A DNA stretch of 64,000 nt from [Mycobacterium] fortunisiensis (GTDB lineage: Bacteria > Actinomycetota > Actinomycetes > Mycobacteriales > Mycobacteriaceae): the NCBI RefSeq assembly GCF_019050325.1, contig NZ_VOMB01000020.1:248001-312000 (forward strand), written 5' to 3'. The notes under the pieces were generated by a model. It saw only the letters and a program-made list of their open reading frames with translations. It was not told the origin of the DNA and did no database searches. The number at the start of each line of letters is the position of its first letter. Position 1 is the stretch's first letter. Shown here in pieces: positions 32,601-43,518 of this stretch. The position numbers were made by a program, and so were the translations under genes.

Positions 32601-33513
32601 GGGCCACCGCCACGAGAACCGCCCCGACCTGCACGGCACGCGAAAGCCGCACTGTCCGCGCCACATCGGCCACCTCCGGGATGCGCCCGTCCCCCAGGGT
32701 GGGCCGGATCTCCAGCTGATGGGCGTACTGGGTGGGCCCACCCAGTCGCACCCCCAGGGCGCCGGCGAACGCGGCTTCGGCCACCCCGGCGTTGGGGCTG
32801 GGGTGGCGGGCGGCATCCCGTCGCCACGCGCGCAGCGCCGCCCGCGGTGAGCCCCCGACCACCGGCGCGCACACGGCGGCCAGCAGACCGGTGAGCCGGG
32901 CCGGCAGATAGTTCAGGACATCATCGAATCTGGCTGCGGCCCAGCCGAACCGAGAGTATCGCGGAGAGCGGTGCCCGATCATGGCGTCGAGCGTGTTGGC
33001 ACCCCGGTACACCAGCACCCCGGGCACCCCGCCGATCGCCGCCCACAGCAGCGGCGCCACCTGCGCATCCGAGGTGTTCTCGGCCAACGATTCCACCGTG
33101 GCCCGGGTCAGCCCGGAGGTGTCCAGCGCGGCGGGATCCCGCCCGCACAATGACGGCAGCAGCGCCCGGGCACCGTCGAGATCGCCAGCCCGCAGCCGGG
33201 TGGCCATCTGGCCTCCGACCCGGTTGAGCGAGGTGCCGCCGAGGGCGACGTAGGTGGCCGCCGCGGTCACCAAGACCGAGCCGCCGGCCGCCCAGCCCAA
33301 TACGGCCAGCCCGCCCAGCAGCAGGCCGGTGTGCAGCACCCCGGCCACCCGATTGTCGGCGTAGGTCAGGTTTTCCAACCGTGCTGCGCCAGTTCCGAAC
33401 CCGGCCACCGGATGGCCGCGGCGTGGATCGCCCAGCAGCGCGTCGGCCAGGTACCCCACGGCGATGCCGACCGCCCGACGGTGCCGGATCTGGGACCTTC
33501 TGCGCGCAAACAC
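32554..33513 (-). CDS. cobD: Adenosylcobinamide-phosphate synthase CobD (CbiB)
   Basis: Integral membrane enzyme of late cobalamin synthesis that attaches the aminopropanol (phosphate) arm to adenosylcobyric acid. The 319-residue protein has GYLADALLGDPRRGHPV near the start, ENLTYADNRVAG, SLAENTSDAQVAPLLW near 143, YRGANTLDAMIGHRSPRY near 168 and PSPNAGVAEAAFAGALGVRLGG near 240, all typical of CbiB. Several membrane spans are evident. The 3' 47 bases are shared with the convergent SURF1 gene. Confidence 0.93.
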   Translation of the reverse strand: MFARRRSQIRHRRAVGIAVGYLADALLGDPRRGHPVAGFGTGAARLENLTYADNRVAGVLHTGLLLGGLAVLGWAAGGSVLVTAAATYVALGGTSLNRVGGQMATRLRAGDLDGARALLPSLCGRDPAALDTSGLTRATVESLAENTSDAQVAPLLWAAIGGVPGVLVYRGANTLDAMIGHRSPRYSRFGWAAARFDDVLNYLPARLTGLLAAVCAPVVGGSPRAALRAWRRDAARHPSPNAGVAEAAFAGALGVRLGGPTQYAHQLEIRPTLGDGRIPEVADVARTVRLSRAVQVGAVLVAVALSGACRTGRRSSPRR

Positions 33514-33549
33514 CCCGGCAGCGTCTCACAAGGTGGTCTACTCGAAGAT

Positions 33550-34377
33550 ATGAGGCTGGGTCCCCCGCGTCGGCCGCGACGCGTCACCGATCTGCTCAAT
33601 CCCGCGGCAGCGCTGCTGCCCGCGGCCAACGTCATCATGCAGCTGTCCCGCCCCGGCGTCGGCTACGGCGTCCTGGAGAGCCCGGTGGACAGCGGCAACG
33701 TCTACAAGCATCCGTTCAAACGGGCCCGCACCACCGGAACCTATCTGGCCGCGGCCACCATGGGCTCCGACGCCGACCGCGCGCTGCTGCGCACCCAGAT
33801 CGACCGGGTGCATGCCCAGGTCCGCTCCCGGGCCTCAAGCCCGGTCTCCTACAACGCCTTCGATCCCACGCTGCAACTGTGGGTGGCGGCCTGCCTGTAC
33901 CGCTACTACGTCGACATGCACGAATTCCTCTACGGCCCGCTCGACGAGGATTCCGCCGACGCGATCTATGCCGATGCCCGCACGCTGGGCACCACCCTGC
34001 AGGTGCGCGACGAGATGTGGCCGAAGGACCGCAACGCGTTCGACGCGTACTGGAAGCAGTCGCTGCAAGACCTGCAGATCGACCCGCCGGTGCGCGAGCA
34101 CCTGCACGGCGTGGCTGCGATGGCTTTCCTGCCTGCGCCGCTGCGGCTGCTGGCCGGGCGCTTCAACCTGTTCGCCACCACCGGGTTCCTGCCCCGGGAG
34201 TTTCGTGACCACATGCAGCTGAGCTGGACGGCTGATCAGCAGCGGCGCTTCGCGAGGCTGGTGAGCGGGCTGCGGATCGCCGACCGGGTGATTCCCCGGG
34301 AGGTGTGGGTGCTGGGCTATCAGGTGTACCTGTGGGACATGCGGATCCGCGATCGCCTCGGTAAGCGCGTGGTCTGA
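33550..34377 (+). CDS. DUF2236 (MpaB/latex-clearing type) oxygenase-like protein
   Basis: A 275-residue cytosolic protein matching the Rv2237-type DUF2236 family, related to MpaB and rubber oxygenase Lcp, some of which bind haem or di-metal centres. Visible segments are LSRPGVGYGVLESPVD, the helix YYVDMHEFLYGPL near 115 and the PREVWVLGYQVYLWDMR ending. No function is assigned in mycobacteria. ATG at 33550, divergent from cobD across 36 bases. Confidence 0.82.
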   Translation: MRLGPPRRPRRVTDLLNPAAALLPAANVIMQLSRPGVGYGVLESPVDSGNVYKHPFKRARTTGTYLAAATMGSDADRALLRTQIDRVHAQVRSRASSPVSYNAFDPTLQLWVAACLYRYYVDMHEFLYGPLDEDSADAIYADARTLGTTLQVRDEMWPKDRNAFDAYWKQSLQDLQIDPPVREHLHGVAAMAFLPAPLRLLAGRFNLFATTGFLPREFRDHMQLSWTADQQRRFARLVSGLRIADRVIPREVWVLGYQVYLWDMRIRDRLGKRVV

Positions 34378-34443
34378 GGGTGTCGTAGCGGGGCACGGCC
34401 GGATTTCGCCGTGGCACGGTTATGATCCGGCGCGGAGGAACCC

Positions 34444-34944
34444 TTGAAAGACCTCATTGTCCTGGTTGCCGTTTCGGTGGCCATCGGCTTCGCGCTCGGC
34501 GGCCTCAAGGCGTCTGCCCCGCCGGCGGCGGCTCCCGAGCCCGCAGCGCCGCCGCTCCCCCGCCCCGGCGTCTATCTGGTGGCCGAGAAGTCCGGCCCGG
34601 ACACAGCCGAGCCCGGCGACTGGATCCTGTCGGCGTGCGGTCCACGATGCCTGCGTGCGCGGGCGGCAGCCGGCACCTGGCAGATGGATCTGTCGTGGAA
34701 CCCCACCGCCGATCGGCATCGCGGCGCCTGGGTAGGTGAACGGATCGACCCCGGGACGCGCTGCTGGGCCGGCGCCCCGGACGAATATCAGCGGGGCCCG
34801 GTCCCCTTGAAGTACGTCATCCGGGCCGACCTCACCGGGTTCGTCAACATGAAGTTCTCCCGGGAGAACCCGTCGTGCCGGGGTGAGACCGAGATGCGCG
34901 GCCGCCAGTTCACCCTGCAGCGGGCGAAGTCCCTGTGGTCCTGA
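34444..34944 (+). CDS. Small exported/anchored protein of unknown function
   Basis: A 166-residue protein starting with TTG at 34444, preceded by GGAGGA at 34434-34439. Residues about 4-22 form a hydrophobic signal or anchor segment, followed by an Ala/Pro linker (to about 42) and a soluble domain with four cysteines (SACGPRC, RCWAG, SCRGE), probably disulfide-bonded outside the membrane. No family is recognised. Downstream is the end of the convergent SulP gene. Confidence 0.75.
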   Translation: MKDLIVLVAVSVAIGFALGGLKASAPPAAAPEPAAPPLPRPGVYLVAEKSGPDTAEPGDWILSACGPRCLRARAAAGTWQMDLSWNPTADRHRGAWVGERIDPGTRCWAGAPDEYQRGPVPLKYVIRADLTGFVNMKFSRENPSCRGETEMRGRQFTLQRAKSLWS

Positions 34945-34970
34945 GACCGACGATCGTGGCGTCGGCGGTG

Positions 34971-37136
34971 CTACTTGGAAACCACCTCGAACGCCCCGAC
35001 GTCGGCCGCCGTCACCCGTAGTACCCCGGCGCTCGGGATGTCGTAGAACAGCCCGAAGACGTCGAGCCGGCCCTGCTGGTGGCGCTCACGCACCAACGGA
35101 TGGTCGATCAGCGTCTGCACCTGCAACGCCACGTTCACCATGCTCAGCTGATCGACGGTGGCGAACCCTTCTGCGCCTGCGGCTTTCGCGATCGGGTGGC
35201 GGCCGCCGTCGAAGGCCGACAGCGCCGGCCGCCCCAGCTGCAGCCAGGCGTCGAGCACGTCGTCACCGGTGGAACACCCTGGCCCGCCGTGCAGTACGGC
35301 GTTCATGGCACCGCAGCTGGAGTGCCCGCAGACAACGATCGAGGACACGTCGAGAATGCTCACCGCGAACGCGATGGCGGCCTCCACCGACGCGTCCTGG
35401 CGCCCGGTGGGGATGAAGTTGCCGACGTTGCGGACGGTGAACAGGTCGCCCGGTCCGCTGCTGGTGATCACGTTGGGCACGATCTGCGAGTCGGCGCACG
35501 TGATGAACAGCGTCTCGGGGCGCTGCGTGTGCACCAGTTCCTTCATATGCGGCCGGATATAGGGCGCGGTGCGGCGGTGGTAGACCGCCAGCCCGTGCAA
35601 CACCGATGGCCGCAGTTGCGGATGCCACGAACTCCAGGGCACCACGCCGGTGCGCTTGTCGATGGGGGTGAAACCGCGCATCGGCGGACCCGCGATGGCG
35701 CTTCCCATCTCGACCGCGCCGACGTCGTGGATGTCGACGCTGCCGCCCGACGCGACGTGCTGGCGCTGCCAGGAGTCGATCGTCTCGTACGCCGCATGGT
35801 CGATGAAGTCGACCGACAGCTCGACGGTGACGTGAGTACCCTCCGGCACCGAAGACAGCACGCTGTTGAGCCTGGGCAGCGAGAGGAAGGTCACCGACCC
35901 GTCGACGACGACGCGCCATTGGCCTTCGCCGGTCGGCTCCGCGGTGATCTTGACCCGCACCACCCGCCACACGGTAAGGGCGATGGCCAGCACCAGTCCG
36001 ATCAGCACGCCCTCGAGCAGGTTGAGGAACACCACGCACACGATCGTGACCAGATAGACCGCGAGATCGCCTGTGCGCCAAGCCATCTTGATATGTGCCC
36101 ACTTGACCAGCTGGATGCCGATCACGATGAGCAAACCGGCCAGTGCCGATGTCGGAATCATCTTGGCCAGACCGGCGAACGGTACCGCGAACGCCAGCAC
36201 CCACACGCCGTGCATGATCGCTGAGGCACGGGTCCGGGCTCCGGCGGCCACATTGGTGGAGCTGCGCACGATCACACCGGTGACGGGCAGTCCGCCGATG
36301 GCACCCGACGCGATGTTGGCCGTCCCCTGACCGATCAGCTCACGGTCGAAATTGGTGCGGGGCGCGCGACTTTGCATCCGATCCACCGACACGGCCGACA
36401 GCAGGCTTTCCACGCTGGCGATCAGTGCCACGGTCAGTACGCCGGTGGCAAAGGCCCCCCAGTTCCCCTCGGGCAGGTTCGGGGTTTGCAGGGCGTCGAT
36501 GAGAGAGCCGTCGATGCTGATCCGGGAGACATCGAACGGGCCGACGACCGACAGCACCGTCACGCCCAGGATCGCCACCAGCGGGCCCGGTACCACTTTG
36601 ACCCGTGCGGGCATCCAGCGCCACGTGACGAGGATGCCGATGACGAGCAGACCGAGGATCAGACCCGGCCCGTGGGCGTCGAGCACCTGGCCGGGCAGGC
36701 CGGTCACGTTCTGCCACGCCGTGCTCTTGGAGTCACCGCCCAGCAGCACGTGCGTCTGCTGCAGGGCGATCGTGACGCCGATACCGGCGAGCATCGCATG
36801 CACGACGACGGGCGAGATCGCCAGCGCGGCCCGGGCAATTCGACTGAGCCCCAGCAGGATCTGGAGGACTCCCGCACAGATGGTGATCGCGCAGGTGACG
36901 GCCCAGCCGAATTCGGCGACCAGCCCGGCGACGATCACAGTCAGCCCGGCAGCCGGACCACTCACCTGCAGGGGTGAGCCGCCCATGAAGCCGACCACGA
37001 TGCCGCCGACTATCGCGGCGATGATGCCGGCGAGGACCGGCGCGTCGGAGGCGACGGCGATACCCAGGGACAACGGCAGCGCGACGAGGAAGACGACGAG
37101 CGACGCCGGCAGGTCGTAGCGCAACAGCGCGTGCAC
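34971..37136 (-). CDS. SulP-family anion transporter fused to beta-carbonic anhydrase (Rv3273-like)
   Basis: A 721-residue fusion. Residues about 1-395 are a SulP/SLC26 membrane domain with ten or more hydrophobic spans; about 415-505 is a STAS-like segment with VDFIDHAAYETID. Residues about 520-721 are a beta-carbonic anhydrase with zinc ligands Cys547, His605 and Cys608 and the Asp549/Arg pair (CADSQ, then HSSCG). The combination suggests bicarbonate uptake or efflux coupled to CO2 hydration; M. tuberculosis Rv3273 has the same layout. The GTG at 37136 is the only standard in-frame start. Confidence 0.92.
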   Translation of the reverse strand: MHALLRYDLPASLVVFLVALPLSLGIAVASDAPVLAGIIAAIVGGIVVGFMGGSPLQVSGPAAGLTVIVAGLVAEFGWAVTCAITICAGVLQILLGLSRIARAALAISPVVVHAMLAGIGVTIALQQTHVLLGGDSKSTAWQNVTGLPGQVLDAHGPGLILGLLVIGILVTWRWMPARVKVVPGPLVAILGVTVLSVVGPFDVSRISIDGSLIDALQTPNLPEGNWGAFATGVLTVALIASVESLLSAVSVDRMQSRAPRTNFDRELIGQGTANIASGAIGGLPVTGVIVRSSTNVAAGARTRASAIMHGVWVLAFAVPFAGLAKMIPTSALAGLLIVIGIQLVKWAHIKMAWRTGDLAVYLVTIVCVVFLNLLEGVLIGLVLAIALTVWRVVRVKITAEPTGEGQWRVVVDGSVTFLSLPRLNSVLSSVPEGTHVTVELSVDFIDHAAYETIDSWQRQHVASGGSVDIHDVGAVEMGSAIAGPPMRGFTPIDKRTGVVPWSSWHPQLRPSVLHGLAVYHRRTAPYIRPHMKELVHTQRPETLFITCADSQIVPNVITSSGPGDLFTVRNVGNFIPTGRQDASVEAAIAFAVSILDVSSIVVCGHSSCGAMNAVLHGGPGCSTGDDVLDAWLQLGRPALSAFDGGRHPIAKAAGAEGFATVDQLSMVNVALQVQTLIDHPLVRERHQQGRLDVFGLFYDIPSAGVLRVTAADVGAFEVVSK

Positions 37137-37459
37137 ACGGGAGGGCTCCGACGGGCCGACTGGTGCGTCGGCATGCGGCGGGGCAGTCGGTTGCGGTCGT
37201 TGCTGAATGACGCGCTCCTGCGGTGTGCACGCTTTGTGCGGACAAATTCATGCATTGGGAATCGATCACCGAATACCCAATGCCTCCAGACTATTGAGCG
37301 TCAGAAAGTGGCGTCAACCAAAGTCCACCGACGCATAGCGAACCCAAATCTTTGCGGCTTCGAAAGCCGTGACGTCGTCATGCGCGCTCGTGACGTGCGG
37401 AGATTTGTAATCGATATGATTCCCGTGACAGCGGCAGCCGGGCACCGGAAAATGGAATT
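37137..37459. other. Divergent intergenic region between SulP-CA and the response regulator
   Basis: No supported gene. It holds the 5' signals of both neighbours and an inverted repeat at 37252-37283 listed separately. The right half is less GC-rich than the flanking coding DNA, as expected for promoter DNA. Confidence 0.5.
37252..37283. repeat. Inverted repeat upstream of SulP-CA
   Basis: GCATTGGG (37252-37259) and CCCAATGC (37276-37283) are exact reverse complements with a 16-base spacer. The symmetry extends to three further bases per side with one mismatch. It lies about 115 bases before the transporter start on its strand and could be an operator or a leader hairpin. Confidence 0.4.
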
Positions 37460-38191
37460 ATGACCACGGCGCACCTTCAGCCGCGAATTCAGCGCACCGA
37501 CGGCTCACCCATCCGGGTGCTGCTGGTGGACGACGAGCCGGCGCTGACCAACCTGGTGAAGATGGCCGTGCACTACGAGGGCTGGGACATCGAGGTCGCT
37601 CACACCGGGCGCGAGGCGGTCGCGAGTTTCGATGAGACCGCCCCGGACGTCGTCGTGCTCGATGTCATGCTGCCCGATGTCGACGGTCTGGAAATCCTGC
37701 AGCGGGTCCGGGAATCCGACGGCTATACGCCCACCTTGTTCCTCACCGGGCGCGATTCGGTCCTGGACCGCACGCCGGGGCTGACGGTGGGTGCCGACGA
37801 CTACATGGCCAAGCCATTCAGCCTCGAGGAGCTGGTCGCGCGGCTGCGCAGCCTGCTGCGACGTTCCGGTGACGTGGCCGCGCCGGAATTCGAGACGCTG
37901 CAGGTGGGTGGGCTGGTGCTCGACGGCGTCAGCCGGGAGGTGGTGCGCGACGGCGTGCCGGTGATGTTGACCGCCACCGAATTCGAGCTGTTGCGCTATC
38001 TGATGCGCAACCCGCGCCGGGTGCTCAGCCGCGCCGAGATCCTGGACCGGGTGTGGAACTACGCGTACGGCGGCCGGGCCAGCGTCGTCGACCTCTACAT
38101 CTCCTACCTACGGAAGAAGATCGACACGGGCCGCGCCCCTATGATCCACACCGTCCGCGGGGTCGGGTACGTCCTGCGTCCGGGAGAATGA
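37460..38191 (+). CDS. Orphan OmpR/PhoB-family response regulator (TcrX-like)
   Basis: A 243-residue two-domain response regulator. The receiver domain (about 18-130) has Asp24-Asp25, phospho-acceptor Asp68 in VVVLDVMLPD, Thr in LFLTGRD and Lys in MAKPF. The C-terminal winged helix (about 148-242) has the LTATEFELLRYLMRNP helix and the VVDLYISYLRKKID recognition helix. Sequence is close to mycobacterial TcrX/PrrA-type regulators. No histidine kinase gene is adjacent on either side, so the cognate sensor must be elsewhere. Tandem 11-bp repeats lie just downstream. Confidence 0.93.
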   Translation: MTTAHLQPRIQRTDGSPIRVLLVDDEPALTNLVKMAVHYEGWDIEVAHTGREAVASFDETAPDVVVLDVMLPDVDGLEILQRVRESDGYTPTLFLTGRDSVLDRTPGLTVGADDYMAKPFSLEELVARLRSLLRRSGDVAAPEFETLQVGGLVLDGVSREVVRDGVPVMLTATEFELLRYLMRNPRRVLSRAEILDRVWNYAYGGRASVVDLYISYLRKKIDTGRAPMIHTVRGVGYVLRPGE

Positions 38192-38218
38192 CGCGGCTCG
38201 CCGATCCGCATTGTCAGA

Positions 38219-38240
38219 GCCTCATCAAGGCCTCATCAAG
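38219..38240 (+). promoter_or_regulatory. Tandem 11-bp direct repeats (candidate response-regulator box)
   Basis: GCCTCATCAAG occurs twice back to back (38219-38229, 38230-38240). Heptamer CTCATCA repeated every 11 bases is the geometry bound by OmpR/PhoB-type dimers. A weaker third copy (ATTGTCA, 38210-38216) is in register. It lies between the orphan regulator and the small secreted protein gene. Confidence 0.5.
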
Positions 38241-38319
38241 CGCGCACATGTCCGAAGTAATTGTTTTCTCTGCGGCTCCTATGAATTGAACTTCAAATTT
38301 CTGGGAATTTGCAATGCAT

Positions 38320-38358
38320 GACAATCTGTGAATTCGCATATTTTCATATCAGATTGTC
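38320..38358. repeat. Inverted repeat upstream of the small secreted protein gene
   Basis: GACAATCTG (38320-38328) and CAGATTGTC (38350-38358) are exact reverse complements with a 21-base, AT-rich spacer. They could form a leader hairpin or an operator about 70 bases before the ATG at 38427. Confidence 0.4.
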
Positions 38359-38426
38359 GATATCGGCGCCGCGCAAGCATAGACTGACAGAAATCTCCGA
38401 TATACCGAAAGGTGGTGTCACCACCG

Positions 38427-38750
38427 ATGAAGGGGTCACCGTATAAGGGAATGAAATGCGCTGTGGCGATCGCCGGCGGGGCGGCCGCCGTCGGGCTGAT
38501 GCTCGCCGCTCCAGCCTTCGCTGCACCGTCGGGCCCGTCCGCACAGGAAACCATCGACAGGCTGCAGGCCGACGGCAACAACGTCATCCTCAGCAAGGTC
38601 GGCAACGGGTCGCTGGACAAGTGCAACGTCACCAATGTGCGCCAGGGTCACGACGTCAAAAACAATTGGGTGATCCGTGGCCCGCAGGGCCAGGTGGGCA
38701 ACCAGACCCGGTACACCACGGTCTATGTCGACCTGCACTGTCACGGATGA
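38427..38750 (+). CDS. Small secreted protein of unknown function
   Basis: A 107-residue protein with a signal peptide: basic start, hydrophobic core AVAIAGGAAAVGLMLAAPAFA and likely cleavage before APSGPSA. The mature domain of about 75 residues has QETIDRLQADGNNVILSKVG and two cysteines. Similar small exported proteins are common in mycobacteria with no known role. ATG 38427 is preferred, with AAAGGTGG upstream; a second ATG at 38451 directly abuts AAGGGA. Position after the response regulator and its repeats suggests it is a target. Confidence 0.78.
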   Translation: MKGSPYKGMKCAVAIAGGAAAVGLMLAAPAFAAPSGPSAQETIDRLQADGNNVILSKVGNGSLDKCNVTNVRQGHDVKNNWVIRGPQGQVGNQTRYTTVYVDLHCHG

Positions 38751-38774
38751 TGTCGAGGTCACCTGCAATGACTT

Positions 38775-38849
38775 TGGTGGGCGCGGACGGTATCGAACCG
38801 CCGACCGCTGGTGTGTAAAACCAGAGCTCTACCACTGAGCTACGCGCCC
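38775..38849 (-). tRNA. tRNA-Val (anticodon TAC)
   Basis: The minus strand gives a full cloverleaf: acceptor stem GGGCGCG/CGCGCCC, D-arm GCTCAGTGGTAGAGC, anticodon stem CTGGT/ACCAG around loop TTTACAC (anticodon TAC), T-arm with GGTTCGATACC, discriminator A and encoded CCA at 38775-38777. No integrase or duplicated 3' end is seen next to it. Confidence 0.97.
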
Positions 38850-38901
38850 CGTCGCAGGCACGGTACACGCCGAGGCGGCGTGACCGGAAATCCAGGCCCG
38901 C

Positions 38902-39363
38902 TCAGGCTTTCAGTGCCGCCAATGCCGCCTGCCACACCGCCTGATCCCGTGGCATACCCGGGTCGGTCATCTCGGCGAACCGGATCTGCCCGGCCCGGTC
39001 GACCACGAAGGTCCCCCGGTTGGGGTATCCGAGGTCGAAGTTGAACACCCCGTAGGCCTGGGTGACGGCGCCGTGCGGCCAGAAGTCCGACAGCACCGGG
39101 AACGTGAATCCGCTTTCGATGGACCAGATCCGGTGCGTCGGCGGCGGGCCGACGGAGATCGCCAGGACGGCGGTGTCGTCGTTCTCGTAGCGCGGCAGCT
39201 GATCGCGGATCTCGCCCAGCTCGCCCTCACACACGCCGGTGAACGCCAGCGGGAAGAACACCAGCAGCACGTCCTTGGCGCCGCGATACCCGCTGAGGGT
39301 GACCGGCCTGCCGTTCTGGTTCCGCAGGGTGAAATCGGGTGCCGGGCTACCTACGGCGAGCAC
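38902..39363 (-). CDS. ahpE: One-cysteine peroxiredoxin AhpE
   Basis: Reduces peroxides and peroxynitrite; in mycobacteria it is recycled by mycothiol/mycoredoxin. The GTG at 39363 gives 153 residues, the M. tuberculosis length. The peroxidatic Cys45 lies in PLAFTGVCEGE, with Thr42 and the downstream Arg of the active site, and HGAVTQAYGVFNFDLGYPNRGTFVVD is typical. The GTG overlaps the stop of the DUF3052 gene by one base, so they are co-transcribed. Its 3' end is 52 bases from tRNA-Val, same strand. Confidence 0.95.
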   Translation of the reverse strand: MLAVGSPAPDFTLRNQNGRPVTLSGYRGAKDVLLVFFPLAFTGVCEGELGEIRDQLPRYENDDTAVLAISVGPPPTHRIWSIESGFTFPVLSDFWPHGAVTQAYGVFNFDLGYPNRGTFVVDRAGQIRFAEMTDPGMPRDQAVWQAALAALKA

Positions 39364-39800
39364 TATCCACGCTTGCCCGCAGCTTTGGATTTCGGCTGCA
39401 CCAACCGGCTCGCCGTCCAGTCCCCCAATTTCGCCGACGAGGTCTGCATCAGCCCGGCCGTCGGCGCCGATTCGGCGATCTCGGCGGGCAGCACGTGCCC
39501 GGGCTTGCCCGTCTTGGGGGTCACCACCCAGATCACGCCGTCCTCGGCGAGTGGGGTGATGGCGTCCATCAGCCGGTCGACGAGATCTCCGTCGTCGTTC
39601 CGCCACCAGAGCAGAACCACGTCGACAACCTCGTCCGAATCCTCGTCGATCAGCTCGGAGCCGCAGGCTTCCTCGATGTCGGCCCGGATGTCGTCGTCGC
39701 TGTCCTCGTCCCAGCCCAATTCCTGGACTATTTGATCTTTCTGGATGCCCAGTATGTGGGCGTAGTTCGGGCTAGAGTCCGTCCCCGCCGCCGCGACCAC
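39363..39800 (-). CDS. DUF3052 protein (Rv2239c-like)
   Basis: A 145-residue acidic cytosolic protein with no catalytic motif recognised. Features are HILGIQKDQIVQELGWDEDSDDDIR and the central VDVVLLWWRNDDGDLVDRLMDAITPLAEDGVIWVVTPK, a small alpha/beta fold conserved in actinobacteria. GTG start at 39800 is preceded by AAGGAGG at about eight bases. It overlaps ahpE by a single base; a role in redox stress is suggested only by this linkage. Confidence 0.85.
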   Translation of the reverse strand: MVAAAGTDSSPNYAHILGIQKDQIVQELGWDEDSDDDIRADIEEACGSELIDEDSDEVVDVVLLWWRNDDGDLVDRLMDAITPLAEDGVIWVVTPKTGKPGHVLPAEIAESAPTAGLMQTSSAKLGDWTASRLVQPKSKAAGKRG

Positions 39801-39928
39801 CGTCGGTCCTCCTTAACCTTCCTCAGAGCCTGTCTCAAGACTGCGTATTTCCCTATCGTCGCACGCCGGTGCACCTGCGCGGGCGCCCGGCGGGTCGGTG
39901 TTCGTCGAGTCGCCGCTCAGTGGCCCGG

Positions 39929-40501
39929 TCAGTACGCGGCATCGCACCGATTCAGCGCATTCTCTCGGGCGGTGTTCGAACGCTGCGAGGCCGCGTTGAA
40001 GGCGTCCGGGCCGGCATGGCTGGAGATGGCTGCCACCAGCGCCCGGGCCGAGTCGATCCATTCGGTCAGCGCGGACCGCAGGTCCGGTGACAGCGCGTCG
40101 GACAGACCGGCGCTGACCAGGTCGGCACTGCGGTTGAGGCCGTCGATCGCCGGGCCGGCCTTGGCGGCGGTGTCCCCACCCTTGTTCACCGCGTCGACGT
40201 AACCGTTGACCGCGTCCACCGCGTCGACGGCCGAGGTGCTGAGGTCCTCGCACACCGTGTGCACGGCCCGGGTGGTCAGCGAAGCCTGGCGTTCGGATTC
40301 CCGGGTCACCGAGCTGGCCGAGGACTCCGCGATCGAGGCCGACACCGAGGCCCGATACACGGGAGCCGCAGTGGGATCCACCTCGGCGGTACCCCCGGTA
40401 ACAGACGAACACCCGACCACGACCATGGCGATCACCGCGGCGCCCCCCACAACACGTGCGGCGATCCGCGCCTTTGCCCCAAACTGCCCATCAACCGGCA
40501 C
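39929..40501 (-). CDS. Putative lipoprotein (Rv2240c-like)
   Basis: A 190-residue exported protein. After a basic start, AARVVGGAAVIAMVVVGC forms a signal segment with lipobox VVVGC at about residue 31. The mature part is largely helical, Ala/Ser/Asp-rich, with two further cysteines (VCEDLST, RCDAAY). No known domain. GTG start at 40501. Divergent from aceE, with the shared 144-base promoter region between them. Confidence 0.8.
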   Translation of the reverse strand: MPVDGQFGAKARIAARVVGGAAVIAMVVVGCSSVTGGTAEVDPTAAPVYRASVSASIAESSASSVTRESERQASLTTRAVHTVCEDLSTSAVDAVDAVNGYVDAVNKGGDTAAKAGPAIDGLNRSADLVSAGLSDALSPDLRSALTEWIDSARALVAAISSHAGPDAFNAASQRSNTARENALNRCDAAY

Positions 40502-40645
40502 GATCTGCAGACGTTACCGGTTCACAAAGCGACTGATGGGTAACTTGCGCACGCCACCCCCCAGCGCGCCGGGGACGGCAGGATAGGTGGACGATAGGAG
40601 TGCCACAAGCACTATCAGTTGTTACCGCCTAACAAGGAGCGGAAG

Positions 40646-43435
<2,790 letters not shown>

Positions 43436-43444
43436 GTTCTCCGG

Positions 43445-43478
43445 CGAGCGGCCGCTTGGGCACCCAGGCGGCCGCTCG
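43445..43478 (+). terminator. GC-rich hairpin after aceE (intrinsic terminator without U-tract)
   Basis: Arms 43445-43460 and 43463-43478 pair over about 16 positions with one G-T type mismatch, centred on GGGCACCC. It begins 10 bases after the aceE stop and is not followed by a T run, a form common in mycobacteria. It probably separates aceE from mabR transcription. Confidence 0.6.
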
Positions 43479-43518
43479 GTTGGAGGAATCCACCAGAAAG
43501 TAGGCGTAGCTTTTAGGG

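Noticed and set aside
38775..38849. tRNA-Val as an attachment site for an integrated element
   Set aside because: No integrase, no duplicated tRNA 3' end and only conserved mycobacterial genes on either side.
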